Assembly (NCBI GenBank): GCA_046293075.1
Contig: JBKBPL010000001.1
Location: forward strand, 124,001-188,000
Origin: Ga0077530 sp046293075
Lineage (GTDB): Bacteria > Pseudomonadota > Alphaproteobacteria > Rhizobiales > Hyphomicrobiaceae
Direction: 5' to 3'
Length of the DNA stretch: 64,000 nucleotides
The position numbers and the translations under genes were made by a program. This document shows positions 16,772 through 24,151 of this stretch, piece after piece; the stretch's first letter is position 1, and the number at the start of each line of letters is the position of its first letter. The notes below the pieces were generated by a model that saw nothing but the letters and a program-made list of their open reading frames with translations, did not search any database and was not told the DNA's origin.

Positions 16772-17527
16772 TTGGCAAACGTTCTCTTGACCGGGCCGCC
16801 GCGCTTCACCGCGCGCAGTGCCTGGCCGCCGCTGCTCGCCCTCGCGGCGGCAATCGTCGTCCAGGCAGGGCTGCAGTTGCTTGGTGGGCTGCTCGGGGCC
16901 TGGGTCAGCGGCGTTGGGGCGCGGTTGATGCCCGGCGTGCCTGCAGATCAGCGCCTGCTCCTCGCCATCCTCGTTTTCCTGGCGCTCTCTCAGGTCGGCG
17001 TCATCGCCTTCGCGTGGTGGGCGGCGGGGCTCTTCGGCGGGGCCCGGCGCACGGTGCTGCAGCTCCATGGGCGTGGCCCGGGCCTGGGCGATGTCACAGC
17101 CGCGCTCGCCGGACTGGCGCTCGTGCTCGGATCCTACAATCTGCTGGTCTATCTGCTTCGCCCCGACCTCTTCATGGCTGACGTCGCGCCGTTCCGGCCG
17201 ATGCTCCAGGCGCCGCTCTGGCCCGTGACGGCGCTCGCGGTCGGCATCGGCGCACCGCTGTCGGAGGAGCTTCTGTTCCGCGGCTTTCTGCTCTCGGCGC
17301 TGGCGCGGTGGCACGGCAGTTTCTGGCCGGCGGCACTGCTTGCGAACACGGTCTGGACGAGCTTCCACCTCGGCTATTCAGTAGCCGGCCTGCTCGAGGT
17401 TTTCATCGGCGGGCTTTACCTGTCGTGGCTGCTCTGGCGCTCGGGCAGCCTCTGGCTGCCGATCATCGCCCATGCCGTGACGAACATCTTCTTCCTGGCG
17501 GTGGTCGCCGCCTATCCCCTCCATTGA
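16772..17527 (+). CDS. CPBP family intramembrane metalloprotease (Abi/CAAX-like)
   Basis: A membrane protein of about 251 residues with six to eight hydrophobic segments. The three CPBP motifs are present: EELLFRG with Glu165/Glu166, TSFHLGY and HAVTN near the C-terminus, which together form the zinc-type active site of Rce1-like glutamate proteases. TTG 16772 is chosen because GGAGGG lies eight bases upstream; a GTG at 16697 would add 25 residues not typical of the family. The substrate is unknown; bacterial members act in peptide maturation, immunity or signalling. It overlaps the convergent GNAT gene by 16 bases. Confidence 0.82.
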   Translation: MANVLLTGPPRFTARSAWPPLLALAAAIVVQAGLQLLGGLLGAWVSGVGARLMPGVPADQRLLLAILVFLALSQVGVIAFAWWAAGLFGGARRTVLQLHGRGPGLGDVTAALAGLALVLGSYNLLVYLLRPDLFMADVAPFRPMLQAPLWPVTALAVGIGAPLSEELLFRGFLLSALARWHGSFWPAALLANTVWTSFHLGYSVAGLLEVFIGGLYLSWLLWRSGSLWLPIIAHAVTNIFFLAVVAAYPLH

Positions 17528-18006
17528 GCGCGCTCAAGACGATAGACGTAGCAGTCATCCTCGCCGAACATGCGCCGTTCGGTGCGACGGAAGCCCATGC
17601 GCTCGTAGAAGCGGTGCGCCCTGACGTTCGCGACGAGCGGATCGATCAGGATGGCGGTGACCGCGGCGGCTGCGAAGCAGCGCTCGACGGCAAGCCGCAT
17701 CATTTCCCTGCCATGACCGCGGCCGAGGTTGGCGGCATCGCCGATCCAGATGTCGATCGCGCGAAGGTTCGCCGCCACGTCGCCCCAGTAGTGGGTTTCC
17801 TCGCGGGCAGGGTCGATGATCTGTATCATGCCGATCGGGCCACCCCCGATCTCGGCGATGAGCAGCTCGCGCCAGTTGGCCGTGCGCGGCAGCTCGCCTT
17901 CCCAATCGAACCCGGTGAAGTCGCCGGCGGCGGCGCGCACATGGGGCTGCTGGTCCCACGTACGAAGGATGGGCAGGTCGGCAAGCGTGGCGGGGCGGAG
18001 GTCCAT
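17512..18006 (-). CDS. GNAT acetyltransferase, AAC(6')/RimJ-like
   Basis: A 164-residue acetyltransferase beginning MDLRPATLADLPILRTWDQQ, an opening shared with aminoglycoside 6'-N-acetyltransferase-like and RimJ/RimL-like enzymes. Acetyl-CoA motif A is seen in LGRGHGREMMRLAVERCF and motif B in NVRAHRFYERMGFR. The true acceptor could be an aminoglycoside-like amine or a protein N-terminus; resistance activity cannot be claimed. ATG 18006 fits the family start; the same frame stays open much further upstream, but only as a shadow of cysS. It ends inside the CPBP gene. Confidence 0.82.
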   Translation of the reverse strand: MDLRPATLADLPILRTWDQQPHVRAAAGDFTGFDWEGELPRTANWRELLIAEIGGGPIGMIQIIDPAREETHYWGDVAANLRAIDIWIGDAANLGRGHGREMMRLAVERCFAAAAVTAILIDPLVANVRAHRFYERMGFRRTERRMFGEDDCYVYRLERAQWRG

Positions 18007-18085
18007 GCGGGCGAGAACGATACCGCAGGATATGGCCGGCGCGAGACGGCTCCGCTCGATTTTCGCTGAGCCGCGCCGGGACGGC

Positions 18086-18114
18086 TTGACGGCGGTGAGG
18101 CGACCCTTGATAAG
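18086..18114 (+). promoter_or_regulatory. Candidate promoter of the cysS leader
   Basis: TTGACG (18086-18091) and GATAAG (18109-18114) are 17 bases apart and match the sigma-70 type consensus at five and four positions. The predicted start of transcription is at about 18121, only a few bases before the leader ATG at 18124, so the leader would be nearly leaderless. Confidence 0.5.
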
Positions 18115-18123
18115 GTGCGCCTC

Positions 18124-18192
18124 ATGAAACGGAACGCGCGGAAACCCGCCGTCAACATCTGTTGCGGCATCATCAAGATCATCACGGGCTAG
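18124..18192 (+). CDS. Putative cysteine-codon leader peptide upstream of cysS
   Basis: A 22-codon frame starts at ATG 18124 and stops at TAG 18190-18192, 84 bases before cysS. It encodes a basic N-terminal half, adjacent Cys13-Cys14 (TGT TGC at 18160-18165) and an Ile-rich end. Two Cys codons in a row before the cysteinyl-tRNA synthetase gene is the arrangement expected of a ribosome-mediated attenuator. Downstream, CTGGC (18201-18205) can pair with GCCAG at 18222-18226 or with GCCAG at 18252-18256, which are mutually exclusive. A promoter-like pair lies just upstream. The role is inferred; no homologue was checked. Confidence 0.5.
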   Translation: MKRNARKPAVNICCGIIKIITG

Positions 18193-18276
18193 CACTCGCG
18201 CTGGCGCGGCCGCGTTTCTTTGCCAGAAATTCCGAGCACAGAGACCTTCCCGCCAGCCGCCCGGCCGAGGGGTCGC

Positions 18277-19785
18277 ATGACGCTCACGCTCTACAATACG
18301 TTGACGCGGCGCAAGGAGCCGTTCCAGCCGATCGATCCGAAGAACGTGCGCATGTACGTCTGCGGGCCGACGGTCTATGACCTCGCGCACATCGGCAACG
18401 CACGGCCCATCATCGTCTTCGACGTGCTGTTCCGGCTGCTGCGCCACATCTACGGGCCTGAGCACGTCACCTACGCGCGCAACATCACCGACGTCGACGA
18501 CAAGATCAACGCGCGGGCCGTCGAGCGCTATCCCGATCTGCCGCCGACTGAGGCCATCCGCAAGCTCACGGAAGAGACGACGGCGCAGTTCCACAAGGAC
18601 ATCGCCGCGCTCGGCGTGCTGCCGCCGACTGTCGAGCCGCGCGCGACCGAGCATATTGCCGACATGCGCGCGCTCTGCGAGGTGCTGGTTGCCAAGGGCC
18701 ACGCCTATGTCGCCGAGGACCACGTGCTGTTCGCGGTCGGCTCGATGCCGGACTACGGCAAGCTTGCGCGCCGCTCGCTCGAGGAAATGGAGGCCGGTGC
18801 CCGCGTCGATGTCGCGCCCTACAAGAAGGGCCCCATGGACTTCGTGCTGTGGAAGCCGTCGAAGCCCGGCGAGCCGGGCTGGCCGTCGCCATGCGGGATC
18901 GCGACACCGGGGCGGCCCGGATGGCACATCGAGTGCTCGGCCATGGCGGACCGCTGGCTCTGGCAGGAGCCGCAGATGCGCGGGCTCCTCTCCGAGGCGG
19001 GGCTCAAGCAGCCGCACGTCTTCGACATCCATGGCGGCGGCATTGATCTCGTCTTCCCGCACCATGAGAACGAGATCGCGCAGTCGCGCTGCGCACACGG
19101 CACGCGCGTGATGGCGAACGTGTGGATGCACAACGGCTTCCTGCAGGTCGAGGGCGAGAAGATGTCCAAGAGCCTCGGGAATTTCGTGACGATTAGGGAC
19201 TTGTTGGATCAGTTTCCGACCGATCCCCGTTGGGGCGAGGTCCTTCGCCTGAACATGCTCAAGACCCATTATCGCCAGCCACTTGACTGGACTCAGAGCA
19301 GTATGGCGGAGGCTCTGGCGACGTACTCTGAGTTCCGGCGAGTCGTTATACGAGCGAACCGAGATGATGCGGCCGTCTCGCAGGAGCTGATCGAAGCACT
19401 GTGCGATGATCTGAACACACATGGGGCGTTGACCGTTCTGCATCGCTTGGCCAAAGACGCCGGATCGGATGCTGCCGCAGCGAACGAACTAGTTGGAAGT
19501 TTGCTTTTTCTTGGGTTCGATCGTGCCGTCGATCATGTGACTGCCGGCGACGATGCGCGTGAGGATGTCGAGAGAGCTTTTCACGAGCTTTCGGCTCGGG
19601 AACTTGGGCTCGATATCGTGACTATTGACAGAATGGTCGACGCCCGCCTCGCCGCCCGCAAGGCGAAGAACTGGGCCGAGAGCGACCGCATCCGTGATGA
19701 ACTCGCGGCAATGGGCATCCAGCTCAAGGACGGCAAGGACCCGCAAACGGGTGAGCCAATCACCACGTGGGAGGTGAAGCGATGA
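18277..19785 (+). CDS. cysS: Cysteinyl-tRNA synthetase
   Basis: Class I enzyme that charges tRNA-Cys. The 502-residue product starts MTLTLYNTLTRRKEPF at ATG 18277 behind AGGGG. The zinc ligand Cys29 is in YVCGPTVYD, the HIGH-type motif is HIGN at 38-41 and KMSKS begins at Lys295. The catalytic Rossmann fold, the connective insertion and the C-terminal helical anticodon-binding domain are all present at normal length. Codon use changes sharply from about 19192 to 19635 (residues about 306-453), where rare codons such as CGA, AGA, ATA, CTA and GGA appear, then returns to normal. Confidence 0.95.
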   Translation: MTLTLYNTLTRRKEPFQPIDPKNVRMYVCGPTVYDLAHIGNARPIIVFDVLFRLLRHIYGPEHVTYARNITDVDDKINARAVERYPDLPPTEAIRKLTEETTAQFHKDIAALGVLPPTVEPRATEHIADMRALCEVLVAKGHAYVAEDHVLFAVGSMPDYGKLARRSLEEMEAGARVDVAPYKKGPMDFVLWKPSKPGEPGWPSPCGIATPGRPGWHIECSAMADRWLWQEPQMRGLLSEAGLKQPHVFDIHGGGIDLVFPHHENEIAQSRCAHGTRVMANVWMHNGFLQVEGEKMSKSLGNFVTIRDLLDQFPTDPRWGEVLRLNMLKTHYRQPLDWTQSSMAEALATYSEFRRVVIRANRDDAAVSQELIEALCDDLNTHGALTVLHRLAKDAGSDAAAANELVGSLLFLGFDRAVDHVTAGDDAREDVERAFHELSARELGLDIVTIDRMVDARLAARKAKNWAESDRIRDELAAMGIQLKDGKDPQTGEPITTWEVKR

Positions 19786-19833
19786 GTTCGCCAGCCTCGC
19801 GTTGGGCCCCGGCCTTGCCGCGCGCGCGACATT

Positions 19834-19878
19834 CCCCTTCTCCCCGCTTGCGGGGAGAAGGTTGGGATGAGGGGCGGG
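19834..19878 (+). repeat. Palindromic intergenic repeat, copy 3
   Basis: CCTTCTCCCCGC (19836-19847) and GCGGGGAGAAGG (19850-19861) form a perfect 12-bp stem, followed by the tail GGGATGAGGGGCGG. It forms an inverted pair with copy 4 across about 25 bases. Confidence 0.85.
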
Positions 19879-19902
19879 AGCTTGTTGTAACCTCGGCGTA
19901 TG

Positions 19903-19958
19903 CCGCCGCCCCTCACCCTAACCCTCTCCCCACTCCGCTTCGCTTCATGGGGAGAGGG
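19903..19958 (-). repeat. Palindromic intergenic repeat, copy 4
   Basis: CCGCCCCTCACCC leads into CCCTCTCCCCA and, after a GC-rich loop, TGGGGAGAGGG. It has the opposite orientation to copy 3, giving a BIME-like paired unit between cysS and the VOC gene. Confidence 0.82.
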
Positions 19959-20044
19959 GACGCGAAAGCGCGTGGGGTGACGTCGCGCGCCTTCGTCGAC
20001 GTAAGGACGGAGGCCACATCGTGGCCATCGACGGAGGCCGCGCC

Positions 20045-20482
20045 ATGACCACCCCCGTCTTCCCCTTCGTGCGCGCGATGCCGGTGCTGGACTGCTCGGA
20101 CATCGCGGTGAGTGTCACCTTCTGGCGCGACAAGCTCGGCTTCGATGCCGGCACACGGGGCGAGCCGCCGACGTTCGCGATCGTGCAGCGTGGCACGGTC
20201 ACGGTCGGCCTTGCGCTCAGGCCGAAGGATGAGATCGCCGTCAGCCGCAACATGGCGGCCTACCCCTCCGTACAGGACGTCGATGCGCTCTATGCCGAGC
20301 ATGAGGCGCGGGGCATCTCCTTGCCGTGCCCACCCGAAACACAGCCGTACATCTGCCGCGACTTCATCGTCGTCGTGCCGGATGGGCATGTCATCGCGTT
20401 TGGCCAGGTGCTGGACCCAGATGCGTCGGGGCCGCGGCTCGGCAATCGCGTTGGCCGCGATCGAAAAGCGGTGCCATCATGA
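20045..20482 (+). CDS. VOC (glyoxalase/bleomycin-resistance) family protein
   Basis: A 145-residue protein with the paired beta-alpha-beta-beta-beta modules of the vicinal-oxygen-chelate fold (VLDCSDIAVSVTFWRDKLGF, later ICRDFIVVVPDGHVIAFGQ). The pattern is closest to bleomycin-resistance-like binding proteins, but enzymes of this fold are just as possible. ATG 20045 is chosen; a GTG 24 bases upstream is also in frame. Its stop overlaps the ATG of the next gene (ATGA), so it heads a three-gene coupled operon. Confidence 0.82.
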   Translation: MTTPVFPFVRAMPVLDCSDIAVSVTFWRDKLGFDAGTRGEPPTFAIVQRGTVTVGLALRPKDEIAVSRNMAAYPSVQDVDALYAEHEARGISLPCPPETQPYICRDFIVVVPDGHVIAFGQVLDPDASGPRLGNRVGRDRKAVPS

Positions 20483-20943
20483 GCGATGAGGTCCACACCG
20501 GCGGATGCCAATGCGGCGCCGTACGGTTCCGCGTGACCAAGCTCGGCCGCGCGTCGGTCTGCTACTGCCGGATGTGCCAGAAGGCGACGGCCGGGCTCGG
20601 CGGCTTCTATGTCACGGCGAAAGCATTCGCGTGGACGCGGGGTGCGCCCAGATACTTCGCCAGCTCCAATCTCGCCCGGCGGGGCTTCTGCGCCGACTGC
20701 GGCACGCCGCTCACCTTCGAGAGTGGCGGCGCGGTCGATCTTTCGATCATCGCCTTTGACCGGCCGTCTGATGTCCCGCCGGCCGTGCAACTGGCTGCCG
20801 AGGCCCGCATTCCCTGGGGTGACCATCTCGCGGCCCTGCCGCCGCGCCCGGACGGCGACGGCGCCATGGCCGCGCACTTCGCCAGGGTGGTTTCCTGCCA
20901 GCACCCTGATCACGACACCGACAACTGGGAACTGCGACGATGA
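20479..20943 (+). CDS. GFA family (glutathione-dependent formaldehyde-activating-like) zinc protein
   Basis: A 154-residue protein with the GFA/CENP-V fold. Zinc-binding cysteines appear in GGCQCGAVRF, YCRMCQ and FCADCG. Relatives bind S-(hydroxymethyl)glutathione or unknown thiol adducts; many are uncharacterised. ATG 20479 overlaps the VOC stop and its own stop overlaps the start of the next small gene (both ATGA), indicating translational coupling along the operon. Confidence 0.85.
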   Translation: MSDEVHTGGCQCGAVRFRVTKLGRASVCYCRMCQKATAGLGGFYVTAKAFAWTRGAPRYFASSNLARRGFCADCGTPLTFESGGAVDLSIIAFDRPSDVPPAVQLAAEARIPWGDHLAALPPRPDGDGAMAAHFARVVSCQHPDHDTDNWELRR

Positions 20944-21062
20944 GCGACAATCACCCCGAGCGGCCGCCGTTCCGCAATCACCCGCTCTATTATCCCGTTC
21001 TCAAGGTTGTCGTGCTCGCGTGCGGCATCTACCTCGCCTTGCGCATCTTCGGCGTGCTGTGA
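20940..21062 (+). CDS. 40-residue single-span membrane protein
   Basis: A short frame from ATG 20940 to TGA 21062, overlapping the GFA stop by four bases. The product has a polar, proline-rich N-terminus (MSDNHPERPPFRNHPLYYP) and one hydrophobic helix (VLKVVVLACGIYLALRIFG). It is too short for most automatic callers, but the exact ATGA coupling and the clean membrane segment support translation. Function is unknown. It ends six bases before the stop of the convergent radical SAM gene. Confidence 0.6.
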   Translation: MSDNHPERPPFRNHPLYYPVLKVVVLACGIYLALRIFGVL

Positions 21063-21068
21063 TGGGCC

Positions 21069-22196
21069 TCACAGGAGGCGCAGCTGCCCGCCTTTCGGTA
21101 CGGGTGGCGTGAAGAGATCCGTCCGCAGGCTCAGCGAGCGCTTGTTGAGCCCGAGGCGCTGGCACGCAAGGCGGAAGCGGAGGGCGATCTGCTGCGCATA
21201 GGGGCCGCTGCCGCGCTGGCGCAGGCCGAACGCCGCCACATAGTCGCGCCCGCCGTGCATGGAGCGCAGGATCGAGATGACGCGTGCCGCGCGGTTCGGA
21301 TGATCGGTCTCGAGCCACTCGCGGAAGAGCTCCTTCAGCTCGAGCGGTAATCTCAGGACGACGAAGCCGGCCTCGCGCGCGCCGGCGGCATGGGCCGCTT
21401 CGAGAATGCGCTCGATCTCGCTGTCGTTCAGGGCGGGAATGATCGGCGCGGTCAGAACCGCGACGGGCACGCCTGCTTCCGATAGCCGCCTGATGGCCTC
21501 GAGCCGCTTGGACGGCGTGGCCGCGCGCGGCTCCATGCTGCGCGCGAGGCGCCGGTCGAGCGTCGTGATCGAGATGGCGACCTTGGCCAGCCGGCGCTCG
21601 GCCATGCGCGCGAGAATGTCCAGGTCGCGGACGATGCCCGCCGACTTCGTGACGATGCCGACCGGGTGCGATGCCCGTTCGAGCACCTCCAGGATGCGCC
21701 GCGAGATGCCGCGCTCGCGCTCCACCGGTTGATAGGGGTCGGTGACGGCGCCAAGCGCGATCGTCTTCGGCACGTAGGTGGGCCGGGCCAGCTCCTGCTC
21801 GAGCAGCTCCGGCGCATTGACCTTGGCGTAGATCTTCGTCTCGAAGTCGAGGCCGGGGGAATGGCCCAGATAGGCGTGGGTCGGGCGCGCGTAGCAGTAG
21901 ATGCAGCCGTGCTCGCAGCCCCGGTAAGGGTTGATCGACTGGTCGAAGTTCAGGTCCGGGCTGTCGTTCGTCGCAATGATGCTCTTGGCGCGCTCGTCCA
22001 TCACGTCCGTGCGGAAGGCATCGAGCGTCGCCAGCGCCTCCCAGCCGTCGTCGAAGGCCTCCCGCTTGCCGGCATCGTAGCGGCTCGAACGGTTCGAGCG
22101 CGCGCCGCGGCCCCGCCGTAGCTCGGCGTGAGGGCGCAGCTCGCCCTCTGTTGCCTGGGGCTCGGGTTCGATGCTGCGTCGAGGGCCGCATGACAT
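21069..22196 (-). CDS. PA0069-family radical SAM protein
   Basis: A 375-residue radical SAM protein. The iron-sulfur motif CxxxCxxC is in GCEHGCIYCYARP, followed by the AdoMet-binding barrel (EVLERASHPVGIVTKSAGIV, later APIIPALNDSEIERIL). It resembles the PA0069 family, related to spore photoproduct lyase, whose reaction is unknown to me. ATG 22196 is chosen because GGAGAG lies seven bases upstream; an earlier ATG at 22217 is in frame. It is divergent from the glycosyltransferase gene. Confidence 0.85.
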   Translation of the reverse strand: MSCGPRRSIEPEPQATEGELRPHAELRRGRGARSNRSSRYDAGKREAFDDGWEALATLDAFRTDVMDERAKSIIATNDSPDLNFDQSINPYRGCEHGCIYCYARPTHAYLGHSPGLDFETKIYAKVNAPELLEQELARPTYVPKTIALGAVTDPYQPVERERGISRRILEVLERASHPVGIVTKSAGIVRDLDILARMAERRLAKVAISITTLDRRLARSMEPRAATPSKRLEAIRRLSEAGVPVAVLTAPIIPALNDSEIERILEAAHAAGAREAGFVVLRLPLELKELFREWLETDHPNRAARVISILRSMHGGRDYVAAFGLRQRGSGPYAQQIALRFRLACQRLGLNKRSLSLRTDLFTPPVPKGGQLRLL

Positions 22197-22336
22197 TGGA
22201 GCTCTCCAATTGACCATGGCTTGCTAGCACGAAGGCCGGAACGGAACAAGAACATATGTGCATCAGTGCCGGGTCTGCGTTGCCCGGACGGGACTGGCGT
22301 GCTCAAAGTTGCCGGCAACTTCGCGAGGCCGCGGCG

Positions 22337-23026
22337 ATGATCTCGGTCATCATTCCCACGCTGAACGCGGAAGGCGGGCTCGCGGCCTGCCTGACGGCAC
22401 TTGTACCTGCTGCGGTCGATGGGATGGTGCGCGAGGTGATCATCGTCGACGGCGGCTCGAGCGATCGCACGTTGAAAATCATCGAGCAGTCCGGCGCGGA
22501 GCTCGTCCACTCGGGGACCGGTCGTGGCGAGCAGCTCGCTACAGGCGCGGCACGGGCACGCTCACCCTGGCTGCTCTTCCTGCATGCGGACACGGTGCTC
22601 GAGGCCGGCTGGGAGCGCGAGGTGTCTGCACTCATCGAGCGCATCGACAGCGGGCGCCGGCGGCCGACCGCGGCCGCATTCCGTTTTGCGCTCGACGACG
22701 ATGGCTTCTGGCCGCGCGTGATCGAGGCCGGTGTTGCGATGCGGTGCGCGCTGTTCCGCCTGCCATATGGGGACCAGGGCCTGCTCATTCAGCGGCATCT
22801 CTATCAGCAGGTGGGCGGATACAACCGTCTGCCGCTCATGGAGGACGTCGACATTGTGCGCCGCATCGGGCGGCGACGCATAACCGTCTTGCGCGCGCGC
22901 GCCGTCACAAGTGCCGTGCGGTATCAGCGGGATGGCTATGTGCGGCGCAGCGCCCGCAATCTGTCGTGCCTCGCACTTTATTTCCTCCGCGTGCCCACGC
23001 GGGTCATCGCGCGCCTGTACGGATAG
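22337..23026 (+). CDS. Glycosyltransferase, TIGR04283 (rSAM/selenodomain-associated transferase 2)
   Basis: A 229-residue family 2 glycosyltransferase. It begins ISVIIPTLNAEGGL with the nucleotide-sugar-binding strand, has EVIIVDGGSSDRT and a DxD-type LHADT motif, and later LPYGDQGLLI and MEDVDIVRR, typical of the TIGR04283 group. These usually sit beside a TIGR04282 transferase; here that partner is about 1.1 kb downstream, beyond a metallo-hydrolase gene. The product is unknown, although some pairs have been linked to arsenosugar synthesis. ATG 22337 fits the family start. Confidence 0.85.
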   Translation: MISVIIPTLNAEGGLAACLTALVPAAVDGMVREVIIVDGGSSDRTLKIIEQSGAELVHSGTGRGEQLATGAARARSPWLLFLHADTVLEAGWEREVSALIERIDSGRRRPTAAAFRFALDDDGFWPRVIEAGVAMRCALFRLPYGDQGLLIQRHLYQQVGGYNRLPLMEDVDIVRRIGRRRITVLRARAVTSAVRYQRDGYVRRSARNLSCLALYFLRVPTRVIARLYG

Positions 23027-23141
23027 GGCGCGCGCGTTCAACACTCCGTGAGCCCCATCACCCAAGTCATGCAATTGCGAGGCGACACGAATAGCGTGGC
23101 GGTGGGGGCAGCTTTCATTTTGTTATGGGAAGAGAGACCAC

Positions 23142-24137
23142 ATGAACGGCATTACGCGTCGCAGATTCGTCATTTCTGCTGCGGCTGCCAGCGCAGCATT
23201 CGGCCTTAAGGGCCCGCTGGCCATCTATGGTCCGGCGGCGGCGCAGGGCACCAATCCCATTGGTGCGCCGCAGGCGCTGCTCGACCAGGGCTTCGTGAAA
23301 TTCAAGGTCGGCGATGTCGAGGTCATCCAGATCTACGATGGCCATTGGGAGCGCGCGCACGCCGATAATTTCATCCGCAATGCGTCGGTTGAGGACACCA
23401 AGGCCGCGCTCAAGAAGGCCGGGATGAGCGATGCGTTCGTGCCAATCCCATTCACCGTGACGGTGGTCCGCATCGGTGGCCGCACCGTCATGTTCGATTC
23501 AAGCACCGGTGGCCAGCTCGCGCCGACGGCCGGCCGCATGGTCGCCAAGAACCTCGCCGCAGCCGGCATCCAGCCGAGCGACATCTCGACGATCGCGGTC
23601 ACGCACTTCCACCCGGATCACATCTGGGGGCTCATGGCCAAGGATACCAACGCACAGACCTATCCGAACGCTGAGATCATCGTGCCCGAGGGTGAATACA
23701 AGCACTGGACAGCACCGGAGCTGGTCGAGAAGGTGCCCGAGGCCGTACGCGGCAACGTCCGGCGCATCCAGGCCACAATCCCGACCTGGAAGAACGTGAA
23801 GCAGATCGGCCCCGATACCGAAGTGACGCCGGGCGTGCGCTCCATCGCGACGAACGGGCATACACCGGGCCACATGTCGTACCTCGTGACGTCGGGCAGC
23901 AGCTCGCTGATCGTGTCCGGCGACATCACGAACATCCACGCGCTCAATCTTACCAACCCGGGCTGGCACATCATCTTCGATGCCAATCCCACCATGGCCG
24001 AGGAGAGCCGTCGCCGGATCGCGGATCGCGCCGTGGCCGACAAGAGCATCATCACCGGCTACCACTGGGGCCTGCCGGGCGCCGGCACCCTCGAGAAGGA
24101 CGGCGGCGGATACGCGCTCGTGCCCGTGAAAGTCTGA
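23142..24137 (+). CDS. Tat-exported metallo-beta-lactamase-fold hydrolase
   Basis: A 331-residue protein with a twin-arginine signal (ITRRRFVISAAAASAAFG) and likely cleavage after the AAAQG region, so it acts in the periplasm. The metal site HxHxDH is visible in THFHPDHIWG, with later ligands in NGHTPGH, SGDI and GYHWG. The fold covers lactonases, esterases and other hydrolases, so the substrate is open. A GGAAGAGAG ribosome site precedes ATG 23142. It sits between two transferase genes that are normally adjacent. Confidence 0.88.
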   Translation: MNGITRRRFVISAAAASAAFGLKGPLAIYGPAAAQGTNPIGAPQALLDQGFVKFKVGDVEVIQIYDGHWERAHADNFIRNASVEDTKAALKKAGMSDAFVPIPFTVTVVRIGGRTVMFDSSTGGQLAPTAGRMVAKNLAAAGIQPSDISTIAVTHFHPDHIWGLMAKDTNAQTYPNAEIIVPEGEYKHWTAPELVEKVPEAVRGNVRRIQATIPTWKNVKQIGPDTEVTPGVRSIATNGHTPGHMSYLVTSGSSSLIVSGDITNIHALNLTNPGWHIIFDANPTMAEESRRRIADRAVADKSIITGYHWGLPGAGTLEKDGGGYALVPVKV

Positions 24138-24151
24138 TCGGCGGGCATCGC

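Noticed and set aside
17512..19443. A single 643-codon minus-strand frame
   Set aside because: Only the last 164 codons are a GNAT; the rest is the antisense of cysS, which is a clear gene.
19834..19958. Repeats considered as a CRISPR array
   Set aside because: Only two inverted palindromes with a single short spacer, scattered elsewhere in the same form; no regular direct repeats and no cas genes.
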